This document shows positions 1-8,841 of a stretch of 39,032 nt of DNA, piece after piece. Position numbers and translations under genes: made by a program. Under the pieces are notes generated by a model. That model searched no databases. It was given only the letters and a program-made list of their open reading frames with translations, and was not told where the DNA came from. Positions within the stretch are counted from its first letter, which is position 1. Each line of letters starts with the position of its first letter. Source of the stretch: Chloroflexota bacterium (GTDB taxonomy: Bacteria; Chloroflexota; Dehalococcoidia; UBA2247; RBG-13-53-26). The DNA is taken from positions 1 through 39,032 of the forward strand of contig VGOE01000019.1 in the NCBI GenBank assembly GCA_016876035.1. Reading direction: 5' to 3'.

Positions 1-99
1 GGTCTCCTGCTCAAAATCCCCCCACCAATCCTCCTCATCCTTGACCTCCCGCCACAAATCCTCTAACTTGAGTTGGGTCAGGTCTTTGACCTGTACCAT
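1..99 (-). CDS. Putative IS256/mutator-type transposase, N-terminal fragment
   Basis: An open frame starts with ATG at 99 and runs off the left edge after 33 codons. It is preceded by GAAAGGAGG with good spacing, so translation is well supported. The peptide begins MVQVKDLTQLKLEDLW and is rich in Lys, Glu, Asp and Trp (DEEDWW near residue 21). This resembles my memory of the amphipathic N-terminus of mutator-type transposases, which precedes their DNA-binding region. The catalytic DDE residues would lie outside the window. The identification rests on this resemblance plus the terminal-repeat-like sequence upstream. A short non-transposase protein cannot be excluded. Confidence 0.45.
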   Translation of the reverse strand, partial: MVQVKDLTQLKLEDLWREVKDEEDWWGDFEQET

Positions 100-185
100 G
101 GGGCGTCCTCCTTTCTAAGATATCTTTCTCTTATCTCTAGAAGGATACGCCCCCCTCTTTTTACACACAATATGTTACGCTACCT
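1..185 (-). mobile_element. End of an IS256-like insertion sequence (partial)
   Basis: The left edge holds the start of a minus-strand reading frame (from 99), a strong ribosome-binding site, and an A/T-rich stretch at 155-184 (on the minus strand GGTAGCGTAACATATTGTGT followed by AAAAAG). As I recall, IS256/mutator elements commonly end in a sequence of this kind, with a TGTGTAAA-like core just upstream of the transposase. The rest of the element and its other end lie outside the window, so neither the paired inverted repeat nor a target duplication can be seen. Confidence 0.45.
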
Positions 186-252
186 TCCACCCCCAACACC
201 CTCACGACAGTCTTCAATGATCTGCCCTTTCACTTGAAGACCTATGACATGG

Positions 253-1098
253 TTACCATATCGAAGCCGCTATGGGCGTGGCAGAGCGGTCATGCAGCGT
301 GATGGCGCCTTTCGCACAAGTGGCACGGCAAACGCCACAGCCGTAGCACCGCCGTGGATCAAACCGCACCTTCTTGTGCGCTGCGCTATAGTCAATAGCC
401 CCAAATTGGCAGGCACGCATGCATTGCCGGCAACCGCTGCACAAATCAGGCTCAACCCTGGCAACATATTCGGCTCGGAACATGACCGGCATCTTGTATG
501 TGACGGTAGATTGCATGGCTAGACAGTCCGACCTGTCGCAGTTGCAGATGCCGCCGATAAAGGGGGGGACAAAGGTCCAGACGGTGTGACAAAGGCCTTC
601 TTGCTCATGCTCACGCAGGGCAGCCAGCGCAGCCTCTTTGGTAAGGGACTCAATCCCAGCCGTGTCCGGCCCCGTGAGGTAGCCGGCAGTGGTACTACCG
701 ATGATCTGGGCAAATTGTCCGCCATTGGGCACCATGCTAACCCCATAGCAATACCGCTGTTCCGAGCCCACCGTGATATGTCGGCAGAGGCATGCCAAGC
801 GGACGACTGAGTTCACAAAATCGAAGATTCGCTCCACGTCTTCTATGGGAACCACTTGACCAAAGTGAACCTTCTTCATATTGTTAGAGACGCGCCACGT
901 CACCACACGCCTGACGAAACCTGGTGCTTTGTCAAGCTGTTCAAGTTTCTTGAAGTCCTTGTCAGTGGCTTCGGGACGAGTGAAGAAATCTGTGATGAAC
1001 CTCCGCCGCCGCAGGTCGCTCACCAGGTCGTCGGAGTAATTCTTTGCCTGTAAGTACCACTTCTTACCCTCGCCATGCTTATGACAGAACTCACACAT
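253..1098 (-). CDS. 4Fe-4S binding protein with two C-terminal ferredoxin clusters
   Basis: This 281-residue protein ends in a classic bacterial two-cluster ferredoxin domain. The ligands are C220, C223, C226, C230 (CSGCRQCMRAC) and C251, C254, C257, C261 (CYGCGVCRATC). The first 200 residues are not a standard ferredoxin. They contain an N-terminal MCEFCHKHGEGKKWYL segment and two further Cys groups (C103, C105, H107, C117; and C185, C187, C192) that could hold another metal centre. The start at 1098 has TAGGAGG six bases upstream. No signal peptide or membrane segment is seen, so it should be a cytoplasmic electron carrier or a redox-linked sensor. It stands alone, divergent from the P-type ATPase and next to an IS end. 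The ferredoxin domain is certain. The partner enzyme is unknown. Confidence 0.85.
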   Translation of the reverse strand: MCEFCHKHGEGKKWYLQAKNYSDDLVSDLRRRRFITDFFTRPEATDKDFKKLEQLDKAPGFVRRVVTWRVSNNMKKVHFGQVVPIEDVERIFDFVNSVVRLACLCRHITVGSEQRYCYGVSMVPNGGQFAQIIGSTTAGYLTGPDTAGIESLTKEAALAALREHEQEGLCHTVWTFVPPFIGGICNCDRSDCLAMQSTVTYKMPVMFRAEYVARVEPDLCSGCRQCMRACQFGAIDYSAAHKKVRFDPRRCYGCGVCRATCAKGAITLHDRSATPIAASIW

Positions 1099-1253
1099 GC
1101 TTCGCCTCCTACCTCATAAAGCTAGCAAAACAGAGAGCCTCCCATAAAGCAGATCGCCTGGCCTTTGGCTATCAGTGTCCCCTTGGTTTGGGTTATAATA
1201 GATGTCACCACAATCACTCATAATGTCACATGCCACCTCCAAAAGCAACTCCT

Positions 1254-1282
1254 TTTCGAGAGCCCATCGATTGACGTATAAT
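1254..1282 (+). promoter_or_regulatory. Candidate promoter of the ATPase leader
   Basis: A perfect TATAAT lies at 1277-1282, with a weak -35-like TTTCGA at 1254-1259 (17-base spacer). A start about 6 bases after the -10 would fall at about 1288, exactly the first base of the folded leader described next. A second perfect TATAAT at 1194-1199 has no recognisable -35 and may be an alternative. Confidence 0.4.
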
Positions 1283-1287
1283 CCTTC

Positions 1288-1368
1288 TCAGCCAAAGGCG
1301 TCCCCCTTTTGGAGGGACTGCGTTTCAATCTATGGGCTTGCCAGGAAAAGCAAGCTTAGGTTGGCTGA
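1288..1368 (+). ncRNA. Candidate structured 5' leader (three-way junction) of the ATPase mRNA
   Basis: Three nested helices can be drawn by eye. P1 is TCAGCCAA (1288-1295) pairing perfectly with TTGGCTGA (1361-1368). P2 is GTCCCCC (1300-1306) with GGAGGGAC (1311-1318), a TTTT loop and one bulged A. P3 is GGGCTTGC (1334-1341) with GCAAGCTT (1350-1357), including two G-U pairs. P1 closes both hairpins, giving a compact three-way junction at the predicted transcript start. About 140 bases separate it from the ATPase start, and that stretch contains a further small hairpin (ACTGC/GCAGT near 1453-1467). I do not match it to the M-box, yybP-ykoY or NiCo riboswitch consensus. It could be a new ion-sensing leader or chance folding. 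Confidence 0.35.
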
Positions 1369-1507
1369 AAAACCGGATATATTGGTGCCTATGCCTTGTT
1401 TGAATCTATACCACGCCAGATTGGACAGATCATGCCAAGGGAGTCTGGCAGCGACTGCTGTGCGCAGTAAGACGACCTGAGGCCGCACGAGTAGATAGGG
1501 AGAAGCC

Positions 1508-4228
1508 GTGACCGATAACCACCAAGAATGGCATGTTCAAGAAGCTGCTGCCGTAATCCAGTCGCTCGATTCCTCAGAGCAAGGACTAAGCGAGGCGGAA
1601 GCTGAATCCCGTCTATCCCAGTACGGGCCGAACGAACTCAGAGAGACAAGAAGAGTATCTTCTCTCAAGATGTTGCTAGCCCAGCTCGCCAGCTTCTTGA
1701 TAGTCATATTGATCATTGCGGCTATCGTCTCTGCTGCTATCGGGGAATGGGTGGAAGCCATCGCAATTATTATCATCATCATCCTGGCTGCTGTCCTCGG
1801 CTTTGTTCAGGAATACCGAGCCGAGAGAGCGCTGGAAGCCTTGAAGAATATGGCCGCCCCAACTGCTTCAGTGATCCGCGATGCCATGGAGAAGCAAATA
1901 CCCGCCCGGGAAGTGGTGCCCGGGGACATAGTTGTGCTGCGAACTGGAGATAGAGTACCCGCTGACTTGCGTATCCTCGAAGCGATGAATTTGAGGACAA
2001 ACGAGTCTTCTCTCACCGGCGAGTCAGTTCCGGTGGAGAAAACTGCCACTACCCTCCCCACTAAGGGAGCTCCCATAAGCGAAAGAGTGAATATGGCATT
2101 TATGGGCACCTTGGTTACCTATGGCAGAGGAAAGGCCATTGCGGTGGCTACAGGTATGTCTACGGAATTTGGCAAGATCGCCCACATGCTTGAGGAAGCG
2201 GAGACGAGGAAAACACCTCTCCAGCTTAGTCTGGACAGAACCGGAAGATGGATCGGGATATTTGCTCTGGCAGTATGTGCTGCGATCGCCGCTTTTGGAG
2301 TCGCCCGCGGACACGGAGCAATAGAAATGCTTGTCTGGGGAGCAGCTCTCGCAGTTGCCGTGATACCCGAGGCATTGCCTGCCGTAGTAACCATCAGTCT
2401 CGCCCTAGGTGTTCGCCGCATGGTGAGACGCAATGCCCTTATCCGTAACCTGCCCGCAGTAGAAACCTTGGGCTCGACTTCAGTCATTTGCTCGGACAAG
2501 ACAGGCACTTTAACCCGGAATGAGATGACGGTACGCCGAGCATGGGTCAATGGCAGGGTCATTGACATTGGCGGTGCCGGATACACGCTGGAGGGAGACT
2601 TCTCCGTGGCTGGCAAGACCTTTGATCCCCAGGAGGACATTCATCTTCAGACTCTGCTCCGGGTAGGTGCCCTGTGCAATGATGCTCGCCTCACCCCCGA
2701 TGACGGCTCGTGGCATATTCAAGGTGACCCCACCGAAGGGGCATTGATTGTAGCTGCGGCCAAGGCCAAGATATTGCAGGACCAGTCTAACGCTGAGTTT
2801 CCTCGACTGGATGAGCTACCTTTCTCCGCCGAAAGGAAAAGGATGACCACCATTCACCAGGGAACTAAGGGAAAGCTGGCCTACAGCAAGGGAGCCCCTG
2901 AGATAATCCTTGACTCCTGCACTCGTATTTACCAAAACGGCGAAGAAAAAGAACTAAGCCATAGAGATAAAGAGAAAATCATGGATATAGCCCGCGGCAT
3001 GGCTGAGGACGCCTTGCGCGTATTGGCTATGGCATATAAGCCATTGTCCGATACTGAGCCTGCTGTCAATGCCGAACAGGCGATGGTTTTTGTCGGTCTT
3101 GTCGGGATGATCGACCCACCACGAGAAGAGGTCAAGGCAGCGATTAAGGTATGTGAGGAAGCTGGCATAAAGCCGGTTATGATTACTGGGGATCATAAGC
3201 TCACGGCAGTAGCCGTGGCACGGGAGCTTGGTCTGCTCAAGGAAAGCATAGCTCTTAGCGGAGCTGAACTGGATGAATTGAGCGATCAGGAGTTCGAGCG
3301 GATAGTGGAGCAGGTGAACGTTTATGCCCGGGTCTCCCCAGCTCACAAGATGCGGGTGATAGACGCCCTGGCCAAGAAAGGATATGTAGTAGCCATGACT
3401 GGGGATGGGGTGAATGATGCCCCTGCCCTGAAGAAGGCAGATATCGGGGTTGCTATGGGGGTAACTGGGACCGACGTCAGCAAGGAAGCTGCCGACATGG
3501 TTCTAATAGATGACAATTTTGCCTCCATTGTGGCGGCCGTGGAGGAGGGCCGAAGCATCTTTGCCAACATAAGAAAATTTCTGACATACCTCCTCACTGA
3601 TAATTTGGGGACGGTTATTGCCATGGTAGCTGCACTGCTTTGGGGTCTGCCTTTGCCTCTGGCGGCCGCCCAGATACTGTTCATAAACTTGCTCATGGAT
3701 GGTGCCCCGGCCATCGCCCTAGGGGTGGAGCCGCCAGAGCCTGGCATGATGAAGCGGCCACCACGCAACCCCCGGGCCAGCATCTTCAATCGCTATGCTA
3801 TTATCTATATTTCTTGCGTTGGGCTATGGATTGGCGTTGCTGCTTTGTCAGTGTTCAGATGGAGTGCCGGTGAGAGTCTCACCAAGTCCATGACGCTGTT
3901 TTTCGCTACCTTGATTATGCTGCGGTTGGCCAATGCGTTTAACTGCCGCTCGGCTAGCACTTCTGTCTTCCGGATAGGGCTTTTCAGCAACAAATGGCTA
4001 GTCTATGCCTGCGCCAGTTCATTTCTCCTCATGCTGGCAGCTATCTACGTGCCCTTCCTTCAGGTTGCCCTGAAGACAGCCCCCCTAACCCTGGGGGACT
4101 GGATCGTAGTCGTTGGCGTTGGCTCCACAGTTCTCATCGCCGTGGAGATTGCCAAATTCATCGCCTCGTGGCGCATCTTCCAACACCCCACACCCCACCA
4201 TCAAACAGCGCCCGCCGCAAATGGTTAA
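1508..4228 (+). CDS. Cation-transporting P-type ATPase, Ca2+ type (P2)
   Basis: This 906-residue ATP-driven ion pump of the SERCA/PMR1-like class has a typical full length. It shows the cation-ATPase N-terminal domain, the actuator motif TGES (170-173), phosphorylation site DKTGTLT at D330, a KGAPE nucleotide-binding motif, the hinge TGDGVNDAP and a C-terminal six-helix region. Helix M4 reads [10 protein letters not shown], keeping the Glu that matches SERCA E309. M6 reads NLLMDG, keeping the Asn and Asp that match SERCA N796 and D800. In M5, [10 protein letters not shown] has Thr where SERCA has E771. That pattern predicts one Ca2+ (or Mn2+) site, as in plasma-membrane and PMR1 pumps. The start is GTG at 1508, preceded by AGGGAG at 1497-1502. 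The long structured leader upstream suggests RNA-level control. The family is certain and the ion is inferred. Confidence 0.93.
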   Translation: MTDNHQEWHVQEAAAVIQSLDSSEQGLSEAEAESRLSQYGPNELRETRRVSSLKMLLAQLASFLIVILIIAAIVSAAIGEWVEAIAIIIIIILAAVLGFVQEYRAERALEALKNMAAPTASVIRDAMEKQIPAREVVPGDIVVLRTGDRVPADLRILEAMNLRTNESSLTGESVPVEKTATTLPTKGAPISERVNMAFMGTLVTYGRGKAIAVATGMSTEFGKIAHMLEEAETRKTPLQLSLDRTGRWIGIFALAVCAAIAAFGVARGHGAIEMLVWGAALAVAVIPEALPAVVTISLALGVRRMVRRNALIRNLPAVETLGSTSVICSDKTGTLTRNEMTVRRAWVNGRVIDIGGAGYTLEGDFSVAGKTFDPQEDIHLQTLLRVGALCNDARLTPDDGSWHIQGDPTEGALIVAAAKAKILQDQSNAEFPRLDELPFSAERKRMTTIHQGTKGKLAYSKGAPEIILDSCTRIYQNGEEKELSHRDKEKIMDIARGMAEDALRVLAMAYKPLSDTEPAVNAEQAMVFVGLVGMIDPPREEVKAAIKVCEEAGIKPVMITGDHKLTAVAVARELGLLKESIALSGAELDELSDQEFERIVEQVNVYARVSPAHKMRVIDALAKKGYVVAMTGDGVNDAPALKKADIGVAMGVTGTDVSKEAADMVLIDDNFASIVAAVEEGRSIFANIRKFLTYLLTDNLGTVIAMVAALLWGLPLPLAAAQILFINLLMDGAPAIALGVEPPEPGMMKRPPRNPRASIFNRYAIIYISCVGLWIGVAALSVFRWSAGESLTKSMTLFFATLIMLRLANAFNCRSASTSVFRIGLFSNKWLVYACASSFLLMLAAIYVPFLQVALKTAPLTLGDWIVVVGVGSTVLIAVEIAKFIASWRIFQHPTPHHQTAPAANG

Positions 4229-4294
4229 ACCCTCTCAGGATTTGCCCGATGCCAGAGATTAGAGGTAGACCAATCAAAGGGGCTTCCGCAGCTT

Positions 4295-6256
4295 CTATCC
4301 GCGAGCTTCAGCTATCAGGCCTCTCGACTGAAGGTCGTCGGCAATTTCTTTCAACCCCAGCTCTTCCAAAGAGGCCCTGGTTTGCAGACCGGTGGACACA
4401 TCCCATCGCCGCAGCGCATAGTATTCATCTTTCATCCGCTCGAATTTCTCCCTCTCTACGACGGCTCCTTTTCGTGATATGACTTCCCCGTCTTTACCGG
4501 GCACCAGGCAACCCGGGTTGATAAAGTCGGACTGGAGAGGCTCGGAAAAGCAGCGGTCAGAAAGGTCATCGAAACCTCTGCCCCGCTGCCCCTCCCGTAC
4601 CAGTATGGCACGCTGTAAATTGAAAACTCGCTCGCCCATCCTGTAAAGCCCTTTCTCATCAATATCCCACCCCGTTACAGCAGCCAGAAGCTTGCTTTCC
4701 AGGGTGGGGTCACCCACGTGGTCCTCGGTGTTCTGAAGGTCAATGATGGGCCAAAGATAATCACAAAGAATGAGACAGTCCTTGGCAGTCTCTCGTTCCT
4801 GGATCATCTTTGCTGCCATGTCTTTACCCTCGTATGTAGAGAAGTCACCAGCCACTTCGCTTCCCCAGAACCGCTTGGCTATGGCGCGTACTACCTCAGA
4901 AGAAGCTACACCCCCAGGCTCTTTCTTGACCCATGATACCCATTTCGCTACAAGCGTGCTCACTTCGTGAAGCTGTGGCATCGCCAGTCTGGGCTCCATA
5001 GCATGGAAAAGCGCATTGGTGATGTACAGCCTCGGACTGTAAATCTCAGTGTACCCCGGCATCGCTATGTGCACTGCACTCTTGAGCTGTTCTTTGGCTT
5101 CTCGGCCTATGGAGTTGGCAGCCTCGTCCACTCCTTTGGCCAGGGCTTCTCCGAAGCCCTGACGCAATGAAACCTTCCTGACCAGAGTCTCTATGAACTC
5201 CACGCTCCCCGTCTTTGACACGGGGATGCCCGTATTCTCGTCAGTCAGGATACCAGCTTTGTAGCAATGGTGAAGCCAGCTAATCATTCGGTCGATGACT
5301 TTAGAATCAAGCCCATAGGTGTCCACAAGCTTCGTGGCATGGAAGGGCACATCATTCCATTGACCGTAATAGGATACTGACCACGGTTGATAGAATAGGC
5401 ACGAGGCGCAGAAGAACTTCCCTGTCATTCCATCATCGGCTTCATAGAGTCGTCTGGAGCATCCCCTACAGCCATAACAGGGATCCATCTTCTTCATCCT
5501 GGTGCGGCTCAGGCTGGGCACGACTTCCGTGGAAAACCGGTAGTTCGAGTGTCGAAGGATAATTGGCACTAGCCCTCGATAATGCTGGGTCAACTCTCGT
5601 AGCCGCTCGGGTCGAGCCACCGCCACCCCCTTACCCGCGCCCTCAACAACGATGGCCTTCAGCTTCTTGGATCCCATCACAGCGCCCATACCCGCCGAGC
5701 CACTGGCGTCATTGTCCGCCAGAAGAGTTGCCATTCTCACTAGGTTCTCGCCTGCGGGGCCGATGGCCACTACCCTGGCTGATTGTCCTAGTTCACCCTT
5801 AAGGGCTTCTCTGGCCTCGATAGCCCCTTTTCCCCACAGGGCAGAAGCATCCCTAAGCTCAACCATATCACGGCGGATGAGAAGGTAGACCGGTTTTTCC
5901 GACTTGCCTTGGACGACGACGGCATCGTATCCGGCGAATTTCAGCTCAGCCCCCCACCTACCCCCCAGGTTGCCATAGGAGAACTGCTGGCGGGCTGGGG
6001 CGGGCGATTTGCCGCAGACCTGCCACCGCGAACCGGCAATCGCAGGCAATCCAGCCAGGGGACCCGTGGCAAATATCAACCTGTTCTCGGGGTCGAAGGC
6101 ATTAGTCTCCGGCGGCACTTCATCCCAATATATCTTGGCACCAATGCCTCTGCCGCCCAGAAAATCGGTGGCATAGTCAATCGTCGGAACTGTGGTGACC
6201 CTTCCCGAAGACAAGTCTACTCTCAGAATATTTCCCGCATATCCAAAGGTTGGCAT
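4295..6256 (-). CDS. Aldehyde ferredoxin oxidoreductase family protein (AOR1)
   Basis: This 653-residue tungsten/molybdenum bis-pterin enzyme belongs to the family that oxidises aldehydes to acids with ferredoxin or runs the reverse reaction. It has the N-terminal AOR domain (GYAGNILRVDLSSG at 5-18, FLGGRGIGAKIYWDE near 32-46), a pterin-site segment DNDASGSAGM (181-190) and the Fe-S ligands C260, C263, C266 and C498. Canonical AORs have Cys-x2-Cys-x3-Cys. Here one residue is missing, giving Cys-x2-Cys-x2-Cys, unlike the otherwise similar AOR2 at 35215-37218. The start at 6256 has AAGGGG upstream. It is the last gene of a minus-strand run (DUF6125-like pair, SDR), separated from the SDR gene by 272 bases of repeat-bearing DNA. 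BamB-type benzoyl-CoA reductase subunits share this fold, so an acyl-CoA or aromatic substrate is possible. Confidence 0.9.
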   Translation of the reverse strand: MPTFGYAGNILRVDLSSGRVTTVPTIDYATDFLGGRGIGAKIYWDEVPPETNAFDPENRLIFATGPLAGLPAIAGSRWQVCGKSPAPARQQFSYGNLGGRWGAELKFAGYDAVVVQGKSEKPVYLLIRRDMVELRDASALWGKGAIEAREALKGELGQSARVVAIGPAGENLVRMATLLADNDASGSAGMGAVMGSKKLKAIVVEGAGKGVAVARPERLRELTQHYRGLVPIILRHSNYRFSTEVVPSLSRTRMKKMDPCYGCRGCSRRLYEADDGMTGKFFCASCLFYQPWSVSYYGQWNDVPFHATKLVDTYGLDSKVIDRMISWLHHCYKAGILTDENTGIPVSKTGSVEFIETLVRKVSLRQGFGEALAKGVDEAANSIGREAKEQLKSAVHIAMPGYTEIYSPRLYITNALFHAMEPRLAMPQLHEVSTLVAKWVSWVKKEPGGVASSEVVRAIAKRFWGSEVAGDFSTYEGKDMAAKMIQERETAKDCLILCDYLWPIIDLQNTEDHVGDPTLESKLLAAVTGWDIDEKGLYRMGERVFNLQRAILVREGQRGRGFDDLSDRCFSEPLQSDFINPGCLVPGKDGEVISRKGAVVEREKFERMKDEYYALRRWDVSTGLQTRASLEELGLKEIADDLQSRGLIAEARG

Positions 6257-6374
6257 TAATCCCCTTACCAGAGCTTCCCCGCTGGGCTAGGCCCGCCTCG
6301 GCCTTGACTCGGCATCACGCCGCTTGTTCTTGCTGATGTGGATCACCTTGCAATCAGGATACTGATAATTCGTA

Positions 6375-6500
6375 TCGTGAGATTCCTCTCCGCCTGCGGC
6401 GGATCAGAATGGCACCTATCAATGAGCGCTCTCACCCTAAGCCGAAGCTCGGCCCTTCACGGAGTGAAAGCGCAGAGGCAGCGAAGGATCTCATATCACG
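6375..6500. repeat. Imperfect palindromic intergenic repeat between the SDR and AOR1 genes
   Basis: The 271-base gap 6257-6528 contains no convincing gene. It holds CGTGAGATTCC-like (from 6376) and GGATCTCATATCACG-like (to about 6500) sequences facing each other, and a small hairpin TCCGC/GCGGA at 6389-6403 inside GATCAGAATGG-type sequence. The same building blocks recur near 17045-17100 and 29320-29400. It may form a long hairpin in the operon mRNA and lower or separately tune AOR1 expression. Confidence 0.45.
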
Positions 6501-6528
6501 GAGGACTACTATTTCTGCCAGACCAATC

Positions 6529-7329
6529 CTACCACATGGCAAGTCCGCCGCTGACGCTTATTGTTTGGCCCGTCAGAAAAGATGCCCGCTCAGATGCCAG
6601 AAAAAGGACAGCGTCGGCAATATCCTCCGGCCTGCCCAGTCGTGGGATAGGCCAGTTCTTCATTGCTCTTTTCAGCTTGTCGGGCGTGAAGAAGTCATAG
6701 CCCCACTGCTTCCAAAAGCTCCCTTCACCCACGTCGTCTGTGGTATGAGGGACGATCCAGCCGGGCGAGACCACGTTGATGTTTATCCCATAGCGGCCCA
6801 GTTCCCAGGCCAAAGCCCTGGACAGTGCAATCACCCCACCCTTGGCGCCTCCGTAAACAGCCAGGTTCACTCCTCCGATTCCCACCTGGCCTGAACCGGA
6901 GGCAATGTTGACGATCTTCCCGCTCTGGCGCTCTATCATGCAATCAACCACAGCTCGGGTGCAGTTGATGACCCCCCAATAGTTCAGCTTTATCTCCCAG
7001 TCCCACTCCTCTCTGGGTTTCTGCACGAACGGCCGCATGCTTTGCGTCCCGCCCGCGTTGTTGACCAGCACGTCTATATGTCCGAATCTATCTAGCGTTT
7101 GCCTCGCCATCTCCTGTACAGAGCCCCACTCCGTCACATCCGTTTTGATCAAGACAGCCTCACCACCAACGCCATTTGCCTCATCTACTACTTTTTGCCC
7201 CTGCTCTACATCGATCTCGGCGTTGACAACCCTTGCCCCCTCCCTGGCGAAGCCCAAAACGATGCCCCGCCCGATATTGGAGCCACCACCAGTAACTACT
7301 ACCGTCTTGCCTGCTAACCCCAGATCCAC
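6529..7329 (-). CDS. SDR-family NAD(P)-dependent oxidoreductase
   Basis: This classical short-chain dehydrogenase/reductase has 266 residues. The cofactor motif TGGGSNIG sits at 13-20, NNAG at 90-93, catalytic Ser at 144 or 146 (NIASGSG) and the active-site pair Y159 and K163 (YGGAK). The D40 region (NAEIDVEQG) after strand 2 favours NAD over NADP. The start is GTG at 7329, with AAGGAGG six bases upstream. The protein ends in SGGLAMW, as is usual for the family. It lies 36 bases after the DUF6125-like gene and upstream of AOR1, so it probably oxidises an alcohol intermediate in the same pathway. The overall look is like BadH (2-hydroxycyclohexanecarboxyl-CoA dehydrogenase) or a hydroxysteroid dehydrogenase, but SDR substrates cannot be read from sequence. 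Confidence 0.9.
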   Translation of the reverse strand: MDLGLAGKTVVVTGGGSNIGRGIVLGFAREGARVVNAEIDVEQGQKVVDEANGVGGEAVLIKTDVTEWGSVQEMARQTLDRFGHIDVLVNNAGGTQSMRPFVQKPREEWDWEIKLNYWGVINCTRAVVDCMIERQSGKIVNIASGSGQVGIGGVNLAVYGGAKGGVIALSRALAWELGRYGININVVSPGWIVPHTTDDVGEGSFWKQWGYDFFTPDKLKRAMKNWPIPRLGRPEDIADAVLFLASERASFLTGQTISVSGGLAMW

Positions 7330-7365
7330 TCCAAGCCTCCTTCCTGCTTCATAGTCGCCTACGGG

Positions 7366-7992
7366 CTATCCCTCAATCTTGAATTCCCACTGGCAGGAAA
7401 TCTCGTCCGGACTCTTGCGGGGCGGCAGCTTCAAGGGTGTCACCTTTATCTTGGGATTTATGAGGTACTTCTCCATAGCCTTTTTTTCCATCACATGACA
7501 GAACCAGTTTATCATTTCCGGAGCTCGCTTTTCGTAGTACAACAGCGACCGACATTGTGGAATAGTTATGACAACATGATTCTCATTTATGATGTTGTAC
7601 TGAGTCTTGTACAGATTGCCCATGGTGTTGTCCAGGGGTAACTGCAAGGCCTTCAGGGAGTCTACCACCGTGTTCAGCTTGATGTTGGCTATCTTGGCAT
7701 ACCTGGGATTAACATTTTGCCCTACTGTTTCCCAGGCTTCCAGTTGAATCTCGTTGGCCGCATCAACACCGAACCTCTTCTTGGTCGCATCGTAGAAGGC
7801 GTTAGCCAGGTGAATCCAGGCGAATTGCCAGACCTCCATAATCTTGAGAAGAAAGTCCTTGGACAGATCAGCAAACATCAGGTTCGGGTCAAAGGGCCCG
7901 CTGAGGTCGTTCAGCTCTCTAGGCGCAATCTTCGGCTCCTGCTCGGCCGCCTTCTTTCCTGTCACGCCTTTCGTTCCCTTTTTCTGTGCCAC
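7366..7992 (-). CDS. DUF6125-like protein (second paralogue)
   Basis: This 208-residue soluble protein of unknown function is a paralogue of the next upstream gene (8076-8657). Shared landmarks are a basic, low-complexity N-terminus; an LSGPFDPNL (or YSGPYIPNL) motif; a helical middle; NENHVVITIPQC (or NKNHAILTVHYC) with a conserved Cys; a second conserved Cys about 25-30 residues later; and a C-terminal CQWEFKIE ending. This matches my memory of DUF6125, which is sometimes annotated as related to 2-amino-thiazoline-4-carboxylate hydrolase. The two conserved Cys and the N-x-N-H motif could form an active or metal site. The start is GTG at 7992, with AAGGAG upstream. It lies 83 bases after its paralogue and 36 before the SDR gene, consistent with one operon and perhaps a heterodimer. 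Confidence 0.65.
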   Translation of the reverse strand: MAQKKGTKGVTGKKAAEQEPKIAPRELNDLSGPFDPNLMFADLSKDFLLKIMEVWQFAWIHLANAFYDATKKRFGVDAANEIQLEAWETVGQNVNPRYAKIANIKLNTVVDSLKALQLPLDNTMGNLYKTQYNIINENHVVITIPQCRSLLYYEKRAPEMINWFCHVMEKKAMEKYLINPKIKVTPLKLPPRKSPDEISCQWEFKIEG

Positions 7993-8075
7993 TTCTAATC
8001 TCCTTTCCCTCTTTGTGTATGATGCCCCTTATCTCACCTCACAACTCGCATCTTCTAGTATGTCCAGCGTCGCCC

Positions 8076-8657
8076 CTACTTCTCGAGCTTAAACTCCCAT
8101 CGGCAATGAGGCTCGTCCTTGCTCTTGCGTCGGCCGGCTCTCAGACGCCTCACCTGTATCTCCGGGTTGACCGGCCTGACATAGGCTTTCATCCCTTCAT
8201 CCTCCAGCACCGTGCAAACCCAATCTAACCACTCCAGGTCACCCTGTTTCTCCATGGCATTAAATGCTGGACAGTAATGAACAGTGAGAATAGCGTGGTT
8301 CTTATTCTTCAAATCGAAGTCATACTTGTAGTACCCCTGAGCAAAGGATCCCATCAACTGAGTAGCCTTGACATAGGTCTCTACGTCGTTCCCCTCGATC
8401 CCGGCCGCCTGCATGGCCCACCCTGTTTCATATTTGCCTATCCTCGTCCAGGTGGACAACAGGCACTCCTTTTCCACTTCCCTTCCGAGCCTCTTGCGGA
8501 CCTCCTCTGCCCAGTAGGTGGGCAGCACGTTGACCTCTCTGGAGTAGGCCAGCAATAGCTTCACCAGCACCTCTTTGGAGAAGTCCTCGTACTTCAGGTT
8601 GGGGATGTACGGCCCACTGTAGTCCTTCAGTTCCTCTTTTCGACCTCTTTCTTTCAT
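8076..8657 (-). CDS. DUF6125-like protein (first paralogue)
   Basis: This protein has 193 residues from the ATG at 8657, which has AAGGAG five bases upstream. A longer in-frame ATG at 8810 is open but would overlap the divergent promoter at 8748-8776, so I reject it. It shows the same layout as the protein at 7366-7992: YSGPYIPNLKYEDFSKE near the start, IEGNDVETYVKATQL in the middle, LTVHYCPAF with a conserved Cys, WVCTVLEDEGMKAY with a second Cys, and a CRWEFKLE end. No signal peptide or membrane helix is seen. It is probably the first gene of the minus-strand operon ending in AOR1. The function is unknown. Its conservation as a pair with an AOR and an SDR suggests an enzyme or binding protein for a pathway intermediate. 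Confidence 0.65.
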   Translation of the reverse strand: MKERGRKEELKDYSGPYIPNLKYEDFSKEVLVKLLLAYSREVNVLPTYWAEEVRKRLGREVEKECLLSTWTRIGKYETGWAMQAAGIEGNDVETYVKATQLMGSFAQGYYKYDFDLKNKNHAILTVHYCPAFNAMEKQGDLEWLDWVCTVLEDEGMKAYVRPVNPEIQVRRLRAGRRKSKDEPHCRWEFKLEK

Positions 8658-8747
8658 TTCGGCTCCTTTCGGTGATGTGTTTTTGGGGACTATAATCCGC
8701 TCCATCATTCTACTAGTCGCTATCTCAATTTGGCAACCGCGAAAACT

Positions 8748-8776
8748 TTGACAGATGGAGTCAGATTCGATATGTT
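8748..8776 (+). promoter_or_regulatory. Sigma70-type promoter of the EthD/ene-reductase operon
   Basis: A perfect TTGACA at 8748-8753 is followed after 17 bases by TATGTT at 8771-8776. It sits in the divergent region between two operons, 66 bases before the EthD start at 8842. It is among the best promoter matches in the window. Confidence 0.6.
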
Positions 8777-8841
8777 CAGCATACGGTTTCTTAAGCCAGG
8801 GGCACAGCAAGCAGCTTCACTGTGAGGAAAGGGGGGCTTCC

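Noticed and set aside
1288-1368. Assignment of the ATPase leader to the M-box, yybP-ykoY or NiCo riboswitch
   Set aside because: The conserved loop sequences I remember for these classes are not present, so it is left as an unassigned structured leader.
1202-1480. Open frame of 92 codons before the ATPase gene
   Set aside because: It has no ribosome-binding site, no recognisable domain, and overlaps the promoter and folded leader.
2119-2640. Long antisense frame within the P-type ATPase gene
   Set aside because: It is a mirror of a strongly coding plus-strand gene, with low-complexity Arg/Ala/Ser composition and no start signal.
8658-8810. N-terminal extension of the first DUF6125-like protein to the ATG at 8810
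   Set aside because: It would overlap the divergent promoter, lacks homology with the paralogue, and the ATG at 8657 has a proper ribosome-binding site.
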